NCBI RefSeq assembly: GCF_900105125.1
Contig: NZ_LT629750.1
Location: 1,054,001 to 1,118,000, forward strand
Length of the DNA: 64,000 nucleotides
DNA from: Bradyrhizobium canariense
GTDB taxonomy: Bacteria > Pseudomonadota > Alphaproteobacteria > Rhizobiales > Xanthobacteraceae
Direction of reading: 5' to 3'
In this document: positions 54,845-64,000 of the stretch, piece by piece
Layout of the letters: each line of letters begins with the position of its first letter
Position numbering within the stretch: position 1 is the stretch's first letter
Notes under the pieces: model-generated
What the model saw: only the letters and a program-made list of their open reading frames with translations
The model's database searches: none
What the model was told of the DNA's origin: nothing
Position numbers and translations under genes: made by a program

Positions 54845-55267
54845 TCAACCAATGGAGACCGGCGTTGAGGCGTTCGTGCCGGCAGTGGCGTGCGTGGGCT
54901 CGGCAGCCTGATGAACCACCGGCAGCTGCAGCACGGTCACCCGCTGCCCTTCACAGAGCAGCGTCACCAGGACACGGCTTCCGTCCGGGAATTCGATCGC
55001 ATCATGATGACGATGGGGAAGGTCGGGGTCGACCACGCCGAATTTTCCCACTCTGAAATTGACTGCTTTGGTCCAAATCCATCGGTTGTCGTATTTGACG
55101 TTTTCGGCGAACGCCAGTTCGGTCCCCGGAAGCATGCAGACCGCCACCGCGGGCTGACTTTCGGAGGCGAAACCGCGAGTCGAAGTTCCAGGGAATGTCG
55201 TGGAGATCAGGGTCTCTCCAACCCTGGCGGGGCGTGTTGCGACAGCGTGCAGGCTATAGTCACACAT
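54845..55267 (-). CDS. Conserved hypothetical protein
   Basis: 140 residues starting MCDYSLHAVATRPARVGE. No signal peptide. Mixed alpha/beta, with a His-rich turn DLPHRHHDAIEFPDG that could bind metal. I recall similar proteins beginning MCDYSLH in Bradyrhizobium, with unknown role. Same strand as the two small genes that follow; 98 bases separate it from the next start. Confidence 0.65.
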   Translation of the reverse strand: MCDYSLHAVATRPARVGETLISTTFPGTSTRGFASESQPAVAVCMLPGTELAFAENVKYDNRWIWTKAVNFRVGKFGVVDPDLPHRHHDAIEFPDGSRVLVTLLCEGQRVTVLQLPVVHQAAEPTHATAGTNASTPVSIG

Positions 55268-55575
55268 CGGATTGCTCCTCGTTAGAGATAGCCAACCCGC
55301 GCCGCTTAGAGGCGCAGGCCTCTATCAGAGTGGACAGTAGTGTGTGAGTTTTTGCCTGCTTGGAGGCAATTATGCGGCTGCAGCCAACCAACCTGATCAC
55401 AAATACGTTTATTTGATCGATCGGGCTGCGCCTCGTCTGTTGCGAGGCGACGCAAAGCCCTGCGGTCAAATCACTGAATCGGCGTGACCCCGATACCTCA
55501 CCTGTCCGCCATTAAACCCAAACCGGTTTCAATCCGGATCAGGTCTAATGACAGGCTTTTGAGGCCAATGCTGGC
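55268..55575. other. 308 bp gap with a hairpin at 55423-55460
   Basis: Lies between the lexA stop and the upstream region of the MCDYSLH gene. The hairpin has an outer GGGCT/AGCCC and an inner CGCCTCG/CGAGGCG stem, without a T-run. Might be a processed 3' end of lexA mRNA or a small RNA; not decidable here. Confidence 0.4.
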
Positions 55576-56283
55576 TCAGTATTTCCGGTAAAGCCCGATC
55601 AGCTTGCCCTGAATCTTGACCCGGTTCGGCGGCAGGATGCGGACTTCGTAGGAGGTGTTGGCCGGTTCCAGCGCGATCGACGCGCCGCGGCGGCGGAAGC
55701 GTTTTAGCGTTGCTTCTTCTTCGTCGATCAGCGCCACTACGATATCACCGGTCTCGGCGGTTTCGTTGCGCTGGATCAGCGCCATGTCGCCGTCGAGGAT
55801 GCCGGCGTCCACCATCGAATCGCCGCGCACCTCGAGCGCGTAATGTTCGCCGGAGCCGAGCATATCAGGCGGTACGCTGATGGTGTGGCTGCGGGTCTGC
55901 AAGGCTTCGATCGGCGTGCCGGCCGCGATCCGACCCATCACGGGCACGGCGACCGGGTGGTTGCCGTCATCCTCGGAACTGACGGTGCTGCTGCGGACCT
56001 TGCCCAGCGTGCCTTCGATGACACTCGGCGTGAAGCCGCGGCGGCTGCCGCCGGCGCCGTTTCCGGAAAGCTCGGGTAGCTTGATGACCTCGATGGCGCG
56101 GGCGCGATTGGGCAGGCGGCGAATGAAGCCACGCTCCTCCAGGGCCGTGATGAGGCGGTGGATGCCGGACTTCGAACGCAGATCCAGCGCATCCTTCATC
56201 TCGTCGAAGGAGGGCGGTACGCCGGCTTCTTTCAGCCGTTCATTGATGAAACGCAGAAGTTCGTACTGTTTGCGCGTGAGCAT
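55576..56283 (-). CDS. lexA: SOS repressor LexA
   Basis: 235 residues. The N-terminal winged helix starts [45 protein letters not shown]. The autocleavage site is Ala-Gly in [12 protein letters not shown]. The catalytic Ser is in [15 protein letters not shown] and the Lys in [11 protein letters not shown] 56283 gives the standard N-terminus; 20 more codons are open upstream but unlike LexA. The LexA box at 56398-56412 indicates autoregulation. Confidence 0.96.
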   Translation of the reverse strand: MLTRKQYELLRFINERLKEAGVPPSFDEMKDALDLRSKSGIHRLITALEERGFIRRLPNRARAIEVIKLPELSGNGAGGSRRGFTPSVIEGTLGKVRSSTVSSEDDGNHPVAVPVMGRIAAGTPIEALQTRSHTISVPPDMLGSGEHYALEVRGDSMVDAGILDGDMALIQRNETAETGDIVVALIDEEEATLKRFRRRGASIALEPANTSYEVRILPPNRVKIQGKLIGLYRKY

Positions 56284-56397
56284 CTCGAGCAGTCCCCCGA
56301 TGGATGGTGTCGTTCGATTCCGAGACATGAACCGGGAGCTCATTGACTCCCATGATAGACATCAGCACTCGAAACAAATCATGAACGGACACTATAT

Positions 56398-56412
56398 GTT
56401 CGATATGTGTTC
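56398..56412. promoter_or_regulatory. LexA box upstream of lexA
   Basis: GTTC-GATATGT-GTTC, the alphaproteobacterial operator, about 115 bases before the lexA ATG. It confirms the form of operator recognised by the LexA of this organism. Confidence 0.85.
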
Positions 56413-56465
56413 CGCAACCACTTAATTTCCGGTGAACGCGATCAGGCTTCGTCCCGTCGAGGCGA

Positions 56466-57677
56466 TCAACGCGGAAGGCGCAGGATGTCGCAAGCAGCGC
56501 CGGCAGCAGCGGCGGGCGCGAACGGCGGACGTATCACAAGTGCCCGTGCCGCAGCGAGATTCCCAAGCAGCGAGCTGTCTTGATGATTGACCGGTGTGGC
56601 GATGACAGCGCCGTCGGCGCGCTCCTCGAGGCGGGCGCGCAGATAGTCCTCGCGCACATCGTTGGCGACGACATCGCGCCCCAGCCGTGCGGTTTCGATG
56701 ACGTGATGGATGGTCGAACGGCCAGACAGACTGCGAATCAACGGCACCAGGAACAGGAATGCGCACACATAAGAGGACACGGGATTGCCGGGCAGGCCGA
56801 TCACCCGCATGGCGCCGAGCCGTCCGTGCATCATCGGTTTGCCCGGGCGCATCGCAATCCGCCAGAACGCCATTGTGACGCCCTCGGCCTCCAGCGATTG
56901 CTTGACCAGGTCGTGGTCGCCGACCGAGGCGCCGCCGGTCGTAATGAGGATGTCAGCGCCGCTATCGCGGGCGCGGCGGATGCCGTGTGTGGTGGCCTCG
57001 ACCGTGTCGGCGGCAATGCCGAGATCGATGGTCTCGGCCCCCTCCGCACGGGCCAGCGCGCGCAGCGCATAGCCGTTGGAATAGACGATCTGCCCGGGCC
57101 CGGGTTGCGATCCCGGCATCACCAGTTCGTCGCCGGTGGCCAGCACCGCCACCTTCGGCCGGTGGCGGACGGCGAGTTCAGGGTAGTTCATGCCGGCGGC
57201 CAGCGAGAGATCGCGGTCGGTGAGGCGCGATCCGCCCTTGAGCAGCACGTCGCCTTGGTTGAAGTCGACACCGGCCGGGCGAATATGCCGTCCGGGGGCC
57301 GTCGCCTCGGAGATGGTGATACGCGCGCCATCCACCTTGGTGTCTTCCTGGATGACGATGGCGTCCGTGCCTTCGGGAATCACGCCGCCGGTGAAGATCC
57401 TGACCGCTTCGCCCGGTCGAACCGCGCGATCGAAAGGCCGTCCCGCCGCCACCTCGCCGATCACGTTGAACCGCGCGCCCACCTCGGAGGCGTCGGCTGA
57501 TCGCACCGCGTAACCGTCCATCGCCGACATCGCCTGCGGCGGCTGGGTGCGCAACGCCGCAAGGTCGCGCGCGAGCACGCGGTGGTGGGCCGCATCCAGT
57601 GCGACCATTTCCTCAGGCAATGCCTCGGCGCCTGCGAGAATCGCAGACAGCGCATCGGCAACCGGCATCAACGCCAC
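56466..57677 (-). CDS. moeA: Molybdopterin molybdenumtransferase
   Basis: 403 residues inserting molybdate into adenylylated molybdopterin. Motifs: AMDGYAVRSAD, FTGGVIPEGTDAIVIQED, PKVAVLATGDELV, ITTGGASVGDHDLVKQ, and PGKPMMHGRLG with GLPGNPVSS. Complete, followed closely upstream by a HAD hydrolase gene on the same strand (40 bases). Confidence 0.95.
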   Translation of the reverse strand: MALMPVADALSAILAGAEALPEEMVALDAAHHRVLARDLAALRTQPPQAMSAMDGYAVRSADASEVGARFNVIGEVAAGRPFDRAVRPGEAVRIFTGGVIPEGTDAIVIQEDTKVDGARITISEATAPGRHIRPAGVDFNQGDVLLKGGSRLTDRDLSLAAGMNYPELAVRHRPKVAVLATGDELVMPGSQPGPGQIVYSNGYALRALARAEGAETIDLGIAADTVEATTHGIRRARDSGADILITTGGASVGDHDLVKQSLEAEGVTMAFWRIAMRPGKPMMHGRLGAMRVIGLPGNPVSSYVCAFLFLVPLIRSLSGRSTIHHVIETARLGRDVVANDVREDYLRARLEERADGAVIATPVNHQDSSLLGNLAAARALVIRPPFAPAAAAGAACDILRLPR

Positions 57678-57717
57678 GGCAAGACTCCCAAATCCAAAAC
57701 CTTCAAACCCGGATACT

Positions 57718-58347
57718 TCAAATACCGAGCGCGGTCAGCGCGCGCGCCACGTCGTCGGACGATGTCACGTGGACCGCGGTCAAACCCCGCGACCGCGCAC
57801 CTTCGATGTTCTCGGCGAGATCATCGAAGAAAACGATACGCTCCGCCGGCAGGCCGATCGCCTTCACCACGTGATCATAGGCGGCTGCGTCGGGTTTCCG
57901 AAGCCCGATTGTGGAGGACAGAAAGATTTCGCGGAAATGGCCGAGCACGCCGGCAAAGGCTTTGGAGAAATGTTCGACGTGCGGCCGGTTGGTGTTGGAG
58001 AAGGCGTAGAGCGGCAGGCGCTTGGCTGCGCGCGCAAGCAGCGGAGCCATGCCGGGCATTTCGCCCGCAAAGATCGCGTTCCAGCCCTCGAGGAACTGGG
58101 CATCGGAGAGGCCGATGCCCAGTGAAGCGCGCAGGCTCGCGAAGAATTCAGCGTCGGCGATCTGCCCGGTCTCGTGGCGCCTATAGATGTCGTCGTGCGC
58201 AAATCGGCCCAGCAGATGCGCCGGCTCGCAGCCGGCATGCCCGGCCCAGCACGCCAGCGCCTTGTCGAAGTCGATATCGAGGACAACGCGGCCGAGATCG
58301 AACAACAACGCGTCGGCTGAGCCGGGAGCGAGCAGGGGTGAAGCCAT
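57718..58347 (-). CDS. HAD-family hydrolase (haloacid dehalogenase-like phosphatase)
   Basis: 209 residues. Motif I is altered: ALLFDLGRVVLDIDF, where the usual second Asp of DxD is Gly (DLG), as in epoxide-hydrolase-like HAD proteins (YihX type, DLGNVL). Motif II is YAFSNTN, motif III IGLRKPDAAAYDHV and motif IV VFFDDLAENIEGA. Probably acts on small phosphorylated metabolites. ATG 58347 was chosen; the open frame further upstream is only the shadow of lldD. Confidence 0.85.
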   Translation of the reverse strand: MASPLLAPGSADALLFDLGRVVLDIDFDKALACWAGHAGCEPAHLLGRFAHDDIYRRHETGQIADAEFFASLRASLGIGLSDAQFLEGWNAIFAGEMPGMAPLLARAAKRLPLYAFSNTNRPHVEHFSKAFAGVLGHFREIFLSSTIGLRKPDAAAYDHVVKAIGLPAERIVFFDDLAENIEGARSRGLTAVHVTSSDDVARALTALGI

Positions 58348-58364
58348 CGCCGATAGCACCGCCC

Positions 58365-59501
58365 TCAATACCGGTAGGGATCGATCTCCAGCAGCGGAAA
58401 GGCGCTGAAGACATGCGGCAGATGGGTCGGCGCGGCCGCATGCAGATAGGAGTTGTCGAGCTCGGCGAAATTTTTGACGCCGAGCAGTCCGAGGCACCGG
58501 ATCACCTCGTCTTCGAGCAGCTCCAGCATCCGCAGCACACCGGCTTCGCCACCGGCCGCCAGAGCCCAGCATTGCAGGCGGCCGATGCCGACGAGATCGG
58601 CGCCCATGACGATCGCCTTGACGATATCGGTGCCGCGGCAGAACGAGCCGTCGATCATGATCTTGGCGCGGCCGCCAACGGCGGCGACGATTTCCGGCAG
58701 CACGTGCATCGAGCCGCGGCCGTGATCGAGCTGACGTCCGCCATGGTTCGACACATAGATCCACTCGACCCCGTGATCGACCGCGATCTGCGCATCTTCC
58801 GCGGTCGCGACGCCCTTGATGACGAGCGGAATCTTGAACTTGTCCTTGATCAGTTTCACGGTGCGCCATTCCAGCCCCTTCTGGAAGTCGCCGCCGGTGG
58901 CGCGCAAGCGGCTGGCGCGAACATACCGCTTGGCGATATCGCGTTCGCGCCGGCTGTAATGCGCGGTGTCGACGGTCAGGCAGAAGGCGCTATATCCGTT
59001 CGAGACCGCGCGACTGACGCAGTCTTCGACGAAGGCGTCGTCGCCGCGAACATAAAGCTGATACATGCGCAAGGCGTCAGGCGCGGCCTCTGCGACCTTT
59101 TCCAGACCGGGCTCGGAAACCGAGCTCAGCATGTGTCCCGCGCCGAACGTGCCGGCTGCCCGCGCAACGCTTGCAGCCGAGCCCGTGGGATCGAAGATTT
59201 CGAGCGCGCCGACCGGCGCCAGCACGACCGGGAGGCGCAATTTGCGGCCGAACCGTTCGACCGACGCATCGACCTTGGCGACGTTGCGCAGCACGCGCGG
59301 CCGGAACGCGATCTCGTCAAGCGCCATGCGGTTGCGGCGCATGGTGGTCTCGGTCTCGGCGGCGCCGACAATATAGTCCCACGCATTCTGGTTGAGGTTG
59401 GCGCGCGCCTTGCGGACGAATTCGTGAAGGTTCTGGAATTCTTCGGAGCTGGCGCCGAGTTCGGCAGTCGTTGCCGACCGGATGCGGGTCGCTTCGTTCA
59501 T
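58365..59501 (-). CDS. lldD: FMN-dependent alpha-hydroxy-acid dehydrogenase
   Basis: 378 residues, TIM barrel of the L-lactate dehydrogenase/glycolate oxidase family. Motifs: VVLAPVGALEIFDPTGSAASV, YQLYVRGD, the active-site SNHGGRQLDHG (His and Arg) and IMIDGSFCRGTDIVKAI. No cytochrome domain. Natural substrate could be lactate, mandelate or another 2-hydroxy acid; lldD is the general symbol. Start ATG 59501 behind GGGAGGAAA. Confidence 0.8.
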   Translation of the reverse strand: MNEATRIRSATTAELGASSEEFQNLHEFVRKARANLNQNAWDYIVGAAETETTMRRNRMALDEIAFRPRVLRNVAKVDASVERFGRKLRLPVVLAPVGALEIFDPTGSAASVARAAGTFGAGHMLSSVSEPGLEKVAEAAPDALRMYQLYVRGDDAFVEDCVSRAVSNGYSAFCLTVDTAHYSRRERDIAKRYVRASRLRATGGDFQKGLEWRTVKLIKDKFKIPLVIKGVATAEDAQIAVDHGVEWIYVSNHGGRQLDHGRGSMHVLPEIVAAVGGRAKIMIDGSFCRGTDIVKAIVMGADLVGIGRLQCWALAAGGEAGVLRMLELLEDEVIRCLGLLGVKNFAELDNSYLHAAAPTHLPHVFSAFPLLEIDPYRY

Positions 59502-59662
59502 GGTTTCCTCCCGGGATTGCCTGACTATTTGCCTTGACCTTTCGCCTATCGCTTCCGGAGCTTTCACGCCATCCCGAAAATTGTTATGGCTGGTATCAGC
59601 GGGACCTCAACAGAAATCCCGGTTGCCCGATCGGGAGGAATCCCCGGCGTGGAGGAATCGTC

Positions 59663-60229
59663 ATGCCAAGACTATCCGTGTGGATCGCGGCGCTGGGCCT
59701 GAGCGCGCTTGGCGCGAGCGCGGCCAACGCACAGAGCATGAGCCTGACCAGCGCCGATATCAAAGAGGGCGCCACCATTGCCAATGAGCAGGTGTTCAAG
59801 GGATTTGGCTGTGCCGGCGGTAACGTCTCTCCGGCCCTGAGCTGGAGCGGGGCGCCGGGCGGTACCAAAAGCTTTGCCGTCAGCATCTACGATCCGGACG
59901 CACCGACCGGTAGCGGCTGGTGGCATTGGGTGGTGTTCAATATCCCGGCGGCAACGACGTCGTTGCCCAAGGGGGCGGGCGAGACGAAGAAGAAGTTGAT
60001 GCCCAAGGGCGCGATCCAGAGCCGGACCGATTTCGGGTCCGACGGCTATGGCGGCCCCTGTCCGCCGGCCGGTGACAAGCCGCATCACTACCAGATCACG
60101 GTTTTCGCCGTCGATGTGGACAAGCTGCCGGATGCCAAGAATGATTCTGCCTCGGCGGCGCTGGTTGGCTTCGACCTGCACTTCCATACCCTGGCGAAGG
60201 CGACCTTGACTGGTCTCTACGGCCGATGA
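59663..60229 (+). CDS. PEBP/YbhB-family periplasmic protein
   Basis: 188 residues with a signal peptide ending ASAANAQSM. PEBP core: FKGFGCAGGNVSPALSWSGAPGGTKSFAVSIYDPDAPTGSGWWHWVVFNIP, and GGPCPPAGDKPHHYQITVFAVD with the ligand-pocket His. Close to YbcL/YbhB. No defined function. Start ATG 59663 after GGAGGAA. Confidence 0.9.
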   Translation: MPRLSVWIAALGLSALGASAANAQSMSLTSADIKEGATIANEQVFKGFGCAGGNVSPALSWSGAPGGTKSFAVSIYDPDAPTGSGWWHWVVFNIPAATTSLPKGAGETKKKLMPKGAIQSRTDFGSDGYGGPCPPAGDKPHHYQITVFAVDVDKLPDAKNDSASAALVGFDLHFHTLAKATLTGLYGR

Positions 60230-60556
60230 GATGGACACCCGCAAGGCGGGGCCGGCTTCAGGCCGTTGCACAAATTGTCGGCAACAGCCCGTGATCGCGG
60301 GAGGTTTCGTCGACTTGAACCGTGCCGGGAACCAGCCAATTACAAATTGGACATAAAGCGCAATTTCGGCTGTGCGGCGGTGGTCGGGAGCGTATATCGT
60401 CGTTAATTCGCGGCAGACCGCCGGTCCATCAATATTCCGCGGTGATGGCGTTCCGGCCTCAATGACACCAGAATGGTATTGTGAGGCTATCGGTCGAGTT
60501 CAGTCATTTTACCCGGCCCCCGTGGCAGCAACTGACAGCGAGAAGGTTCGCAAACA
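60230..60556 (+). other. 327 bp intergenic region
   Basis: No gene seen. Moderately GC-poor parts (AATTACAAATTGGACATAA) may hold the ctpA promoter, but no -35/-10 pair is convincing. Confidence 0.35.
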
Positions 60557-61891
60557 ATGCGCAAAAATTCCGTCTTTTTCCTCGGCGCGTTAGCCGGTAC
60601 GTGCCTGACCCTTCTCGTGAGTGGGCCAAGGAGCGAGTTCTGGATCGCGGCGGCAAAGGCGGCGACCAGTTCCGACACCTATGTGCAGTTGAACTTGCTC
60701 GGTGACGTGTTCGAGCGAATCAGAGCCGACTATGTCGAAAAGCCCGACGACTCGAAGCTTGTCGAAGGTGCGATCAACGGCATGGTGACGTCGCTCGACC
60801 CGCATTCGCGGTACATGAATGAGCAGGCCTGGCGCGACATGCAGGAAACGACTCACGGCGAGTTCGGCGGCCTCGGGATCGAGGTCACGATGGAAGACGG
60901 TCTGGTGAAGGTTGTCTCGCCGATGGACGGTACCCCCGCGGCGAAGGCCGGCATCATGTCCGGCGACTTGATCACCTATATCGACGGCGACGCGGTTCAG
61001 GGCCTTACCCTGGAGCAGGCCGTGAACAAGATGAAGGGGCCTGTCCACACCACCACCAAGCTCAAGATCGAGCGCAAGAATGTGGACAAGCCGATCGATG
61101 TCTCGCTCGAGCGCGAAATCATCCAGGTGAAGCCGGTCAGCTTCCATACCGATGGCGGCGACATCGGCTATATCCGGATCAGTTCGTTCAATGAACAGAC
61201 CGAAGATGGGCTGAAGAGCGCGATTGCCGACATATCGAAGCAGATCCCGCAGGATAAGCTCGCAGGCTACGTCCTCGACCTCCGCAACAATCCGGGCGGC
61301 TTGCTCGATCAGGCCGTCGACGTATCCGGCACGTTCATGCCGCGAGGCGAGGTTGTCTCGACGCGCGGCCGTACGCCGGAGGAAACCCAGCGTTACACCG
61401 CAAAGGGCGGCGATATCACCAAGGGCAAGAAGCTCATCGTGTTGATCAATGGAGGCTCCGCGTCGGCTTCCGAGATCGTGGCGGGCGCGTTGCATGACCA
61501 CAAGCGCGCAACGCTGATCGGCACACGCTCGTTCGGCAAGGGCTCGGTGCAGACGATCATCCCGCTCGGTACCGGCAACGGTGCATTGGCGCTGACCACG
61601 GCGCGGTACTTCACGCCGTCCGGCCGGTCGATCCAGGCACAAGGCATCACGCCTGACATCGAGGTGCTGCAGGACGTGCCCGATGAGTTCAAGGGCCGCT
61701 CCGACACCAAGGGAGAAGCGTCCATGCGCGGCCATCTCTCTGCCGAAGGTGCAGAGCAGACCGGCTCGCAGGCCTACGTTCCGCCGGACGAGAAGAACGA
61801 CAAGGCGCTTGGCGCGGCTTACGATCTGCTGCGCGGCGTCACTGTCAAGGCGGATATGCCGCCGACGCCCAAGACGACGGTCCCGAACTAA
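60557..61891 (+). CDS. ctpA: Carboxy-terminal processing protease (S41 family)
   Basis: 444 residues, exported. An N-terminal hydrophobic segment (VFFLGALAGTCLTLLVSG) is followed by a PDZ domain (about 100-180: EVTMEDGLVKVVSPMDGTPAAKAGIMSGDLITYIDG) and the protease core. Catalytic Ser in INGGSASASEIVAGAL and Lys in GTRSFGKGSVQTI. Processes or degrades periplasmic proteins. Starts just before lolC-unrelated genes and ends at a strong terminator. Confidence 0.93.
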   Translation: MRKNSVFFLGALAGTCLTLLVSGPRSEFWIAAAKAATSSDTYVQLNLLGDVFERIRADYVEKPDDSKLVEGAINGMVTSLDPHSRYMNEQAWRDMQETTHGEFGGLGIEVTMEDGLVKVVSPMDGTPAAKAGIMSGDLITYIDGDAVQGLTLEQAVNKMKGPVHTTTKLKIERKNVDKPIDVSLEREIIQVKPVSFHTDGGDIGYIRISSFNEQTEDGLKSAIADISKQIPQDKLAGYVLDLRNNPGGLLDQAVDVSGTFMPRGEVVSTRGRTPEETQRYTAKGGDITKGKKLIVLINGGSASASEIVAGALHDHKRATLIGTRSFGKGSVQTIIPLGTGNGALALTTARYFTPSGRSIQAQGITPDIEVLQDVPDEFKGRSDTKGEASMRGHLSAEGAEQTGSQAYVPPDEKNDKALGAAYDLLRGVTVKADMPPTPKTTVPN

Positions 61892-61917
61892 GTCCGAGCG
61901 ACCAAGATGCTACAAAG

Positions 61918-61945
61918 CGGGGCGGCCACAGGCCGCCCCGTTTTT
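61918..61945 (+). terminator. Terminator of ctpA
   Basis: Perfect 10 bp stem CGGGGCGGCC / GGCCGCCCCG, loop ACA, then TTTTT. Confidence 0.9.
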
Positions 61946-61952
61946 GTTGGGA

Positions 61953-64000
61953 TCAAGCGATGACGGGGGACTTTTTCGCGTGCGAGAAGAATAGCTGCCT
62001 GATCTCCGCGGCCGGCTTTGCCGGACTGAACAGATAGCCCTGCATTTCCGAACAGCCGAGCGCACGCAGCAGCTGCTGTTGCTGCTTCGTCTCGACGCCT
62101 TCCGCGGTGGTTGTCATATCGCGCGCCGCCGCGATATTCACCACCGCCTGTACGATGCAGGATGAGCCCTCCGGCTCTTCGATATCGTTGATGAAGCAGC
62201 GGTCGATCTTGATTTTGTCGAACGGAAAACGCTGCAGATAGCTCAGCGAGGAATAGCCGGTGCCGAAGTCGTCCAGTGCGATACGCACCCCGATGTCGCG
62301 CAGCTGATGCAGAATGGCGAGTGCTGCCTCGTCGTCGCGAATCAGAACCGCCTCGGTGATTTCCAGTTCGAGCCGGTTCGCCGCAAGACCTGATTCCGCC
62401 AGCGCCGAAACGATTTTCAACGCCAGCGTGCCGCTCTTGAACTGAACCGGCGAAACATTGACCGCAAGGTTGATATCATCAGGCCATGTCGTGGCTTCCG
62501 CGCAAGCCGTCATCAGCACCCATTCGCCGATCTGGTTGATCAGGCCGGTCTCTTCCGCAATCGGAATGAACTCGGCGGGTGAAACCATACCGCGTTCGGG
62601 GTGCCGCCAGCGCAGCAGGGCTTCGCAGCCGGTTATCTTGTTGTCCTGGAGACCGAGGCAGGGCTGGTAATAGACCTCGAGCGCGCCGTCGATGATGGCC
62701 TGGCGCAGGTCGAGTTCCAGCAGACGTCGCGCCGTGACCTGGGCGTCCATGTCCGGTTGGAAGAAGCGATAGGTCCGTCGCCCAGCCGATTTGGCGGCAT
62801 ACATCGCCAGATCCGCATTCTTCAGGATCTGGTGGAGGTCGGCGCCATGCTGCGGAGCCAGGGCTACGCCGATGCTGGCGTCCGTAGTGACCTGATGGCC
62901 GAGGCACTCATAGGGCGTACGGATCGCGGAAAAAATGCGGGTTGCGAGGCCGACGACGTCATCCTCGGTTTTGACCGCGGTCTGAACAACGGCAAACTCA
63001 TCGCCGCCCAGCCGGGCGACGAAATCGTCACCTCTGATGCAGCCGCTCAGGTTCTCCGCCACCGATTTCAGCAATTCATCGCCGATCAGATGCCCGAGCG
63101 TGTCGTTGACGCTCTTGAATTCATCGATATCGATATAGAGCACCGCCAGTTGCTCACCGTGCGGAATCCGCGTCAGCTCATGCTTCAGCCGCTCGTGGAA
63201 CAGTGCGCGGTTCGGCAGGTCGGTCAGCGGATCGTAATGCGCCAGATGCGTGATCCGCTCCTCGGCCTGTTTGCGCTCCGTGACGTCTTCGATCGTGGCC
63301 ACCCAGCCGCCGGCTTCCAACGGCTGATTGATAATCAGGATGGCTCTGCCGCCGGGCGCCTCCGTGACCTGATGCGTCATCTTTCCAAGCGAGACATCGT
63401 GGATGATCGAATTGCAAAATTCATCCACGTCGCCATCAAAAGATCCGGTCTCTTTCCGGTGGGCGATCAGATCCTGCATGGTGCAGCCGGGCTTGACCAC
63501 ATCGGGCGACAACCCGAACATCTCGATGTAGCGCTGGTTGCAGACGGTGACGTGCGCAGATGCGTCGTAGACGACGAGGCCCTGCGGAATGTTGTTGACG
63601 GCGGTATCGAGGCGCTGCTTCTCCAGCCGATGTTGCTGCGATAATTTGCGCACCACCAGAAAAAGCAGGCCGGAAATCAGCAGCACGGAGAGCGCGGCCA
63701 CCGCGATCAAGAATCTGGTCTGCTCTCGCCAATCGGCCAGCACCGCCGATACGGTCGTGGTGGCGATGATCGAGATTGGAAAATCACTCAATGCTCTGAC
63801 GGAAGCCAGGCGATCCATACCGTCGATGGGGCTGGTCAACCGCATCGTGCCATGGTCGGATTCGGCCAAGATCTGCAGATGAACCGGACCGTTTCCGAAC
63901 TTGGTGCCGATCATCTCCTCGACGTGCGGATAGCGTGCCAGCAGCGTTCCATCGCTGTGATATAGCGAGATCGCGGTGCCGTCTGAAACCGCCATGGATT
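61953..64000 (-). CDS. GGDEF-EAL cyclic-di-GMP protein (5' end beyond window)
   Basis: At least 682 codons; the frame stays open at the window edge. Order: the end of an extracytoplasmic sensor domain, one membrane helix (FLIAVAALSVLLISGLLFLVVRKL), a PAS-like domain (around AVNNIPQGLVVYDASAHVTVCNQRYIEMFG), GGDEF (RLGGDEFAV, catalytic form intact) and EAL (CEALLRWRHP, with DDFGTGYSS). Both cyclase and phosphodiesterase residues look intact. Convergent with ctpA. Likely controls motility or biofilm. Confidence 0.9.
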   Translation of the reverse strand, partial: SMAVSDGTAISLYHSDGTLLARYPHVEEMIGTKFGNGPVHLQILAESDHGTMRLTSPIDGMDRLASVRALSDFPISIIATTTVSAVLADWREQTRFLIAVAALSVLLISGLLFLVVRKLSQQHRLEKQRLDTAVNNIPQGLVVYDASAHVTVCNQRYIEMFGLSPDVVKPGCTMQDLIAHRKETGSFDGDVDEFCNSIIHDVSLGKMTHQVTEAPGGRAILIINQPLEAGGWVATIEDVTERKQAEERITHLAHYDPLTDLPNRALFHERLKHELTRIPHGEQLAVLYIDIDEFKSVNDTLGHLIGDELLKSVAENLSGCIRGDDFVARLGGDEFAVVQTAVKTEDDVVGLATRIFSAIRTPYECLGHQVTTDASIGVALAPQHGADLHQILKNADLAMYAAKSAGRRTYRFFQPDMDAQVTARRLLELDLRQAIIDGALEVYYQPCLGLQDNKITGCEALLRWRHPERGMVSPAEFIPIAEETGLINQIGEWVLMTACAEATTWPDDINLAVNVSPVQFKSGTLALKIVSALAESGLAANRLELEITEAVLIRDDEAALAILHQLRDIGVRIALDDFGTGYSSLSYLQRFPFDKIKIDRCFINDIEEPEGSSCIVQAVVNIAAARDMTTTAEGVETKQQQQLLRALGCSEMQGYLFSPAKPAAEIRQLFFSHAKKSPVIA

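Noticed and set aside
58348..58869. Fusion of the HAD hydrolase with a 174-codon N-terminal extension
   Set aside because: The extension lies wholly within lldD on the same strand in another frame.

Overview
The window looks like the chromosome of a Bradyrhizobium-type alphaproteobacterium (Nitrobacteraceae). It is GC-rich. It has the five-gene copper-uptake operon known from Bradyrhizobium, a short-form ProS, an extended ribosomal protein S2, DUF3551 secreted proteins, GTTC-N7-GTTC type LexA boxes and a Rhizobiales-style palindromic repeat. No tRNA, rRNA or CRISPR array was seen.

Layout. (1) 1-5203: methylthioribose kinase facing a ribose-type ABC transporter operon. (2) 5360-6609: a single-domain globin and a small secreted protein. 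(3) 6798-12433: copper acquisition operon (DUF2946 protein, TonB receptor, PCu(A)C chaperone, YcnI-like protein, CopC-CopD fusion). (4) 12628-17497: proS, small orphan genes, then the LolCD lipoprotein-release ABC complex. (5) 17510-23117: accessory island with three DUF3551 paralogues, small secreted or membrane proteins, two related mobile elements with identical ends (a 549 bp non-autonomous copy and a 3159 bp cargo-carrying IS1-like element with 8 bp target duplications), and a 32-residue membrane peptide behind two LexA boxes. (6) 23328-31345: dnaE, a Tat-exported carbonic anhydrase, and a GntR-controlled catabolic cluster. (7) 31689-45860: the essential chain rpsB-tsf-pyrH-frr-uppS-cdsA-dxr-rseP-bamA-(lpxD remnant)-fabZ-lpxA-lpxI-lpxB, covering translation, isoprenoid, phospholipid, outer-membrane assembly and lipid A synthesis. 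(8) 45916-50686: gltA, gltX, glnS. (9) 50713-64000: small conserved genes, comEC, lexA, moeA, a HAD hydrolase, an FMN-dependent hydroxyacid dehydrogenase, a PEBP-like protein, a CtpA protease and an incomplete GGDEF-EAL protein.

Most notable. (a) lpxD, expected between bamA and fabZ, is reduced to a 98-codon in-frame remnant that keeps its N-terminus, the catalytic-His strip and its C-terminus. (b) A 32-aa hydrophobic peptide sits behind two opposite LexA boxes, resembling SOS-induced membrane peptides such as SidA or TisB; the same box is seen upstream of lexA in this window. (c) An IS1-like element carries a proteasome-fold Ntn-hydrolase-like protein, a Gly/Lys-rich small protein and a membrane protein as cargo.
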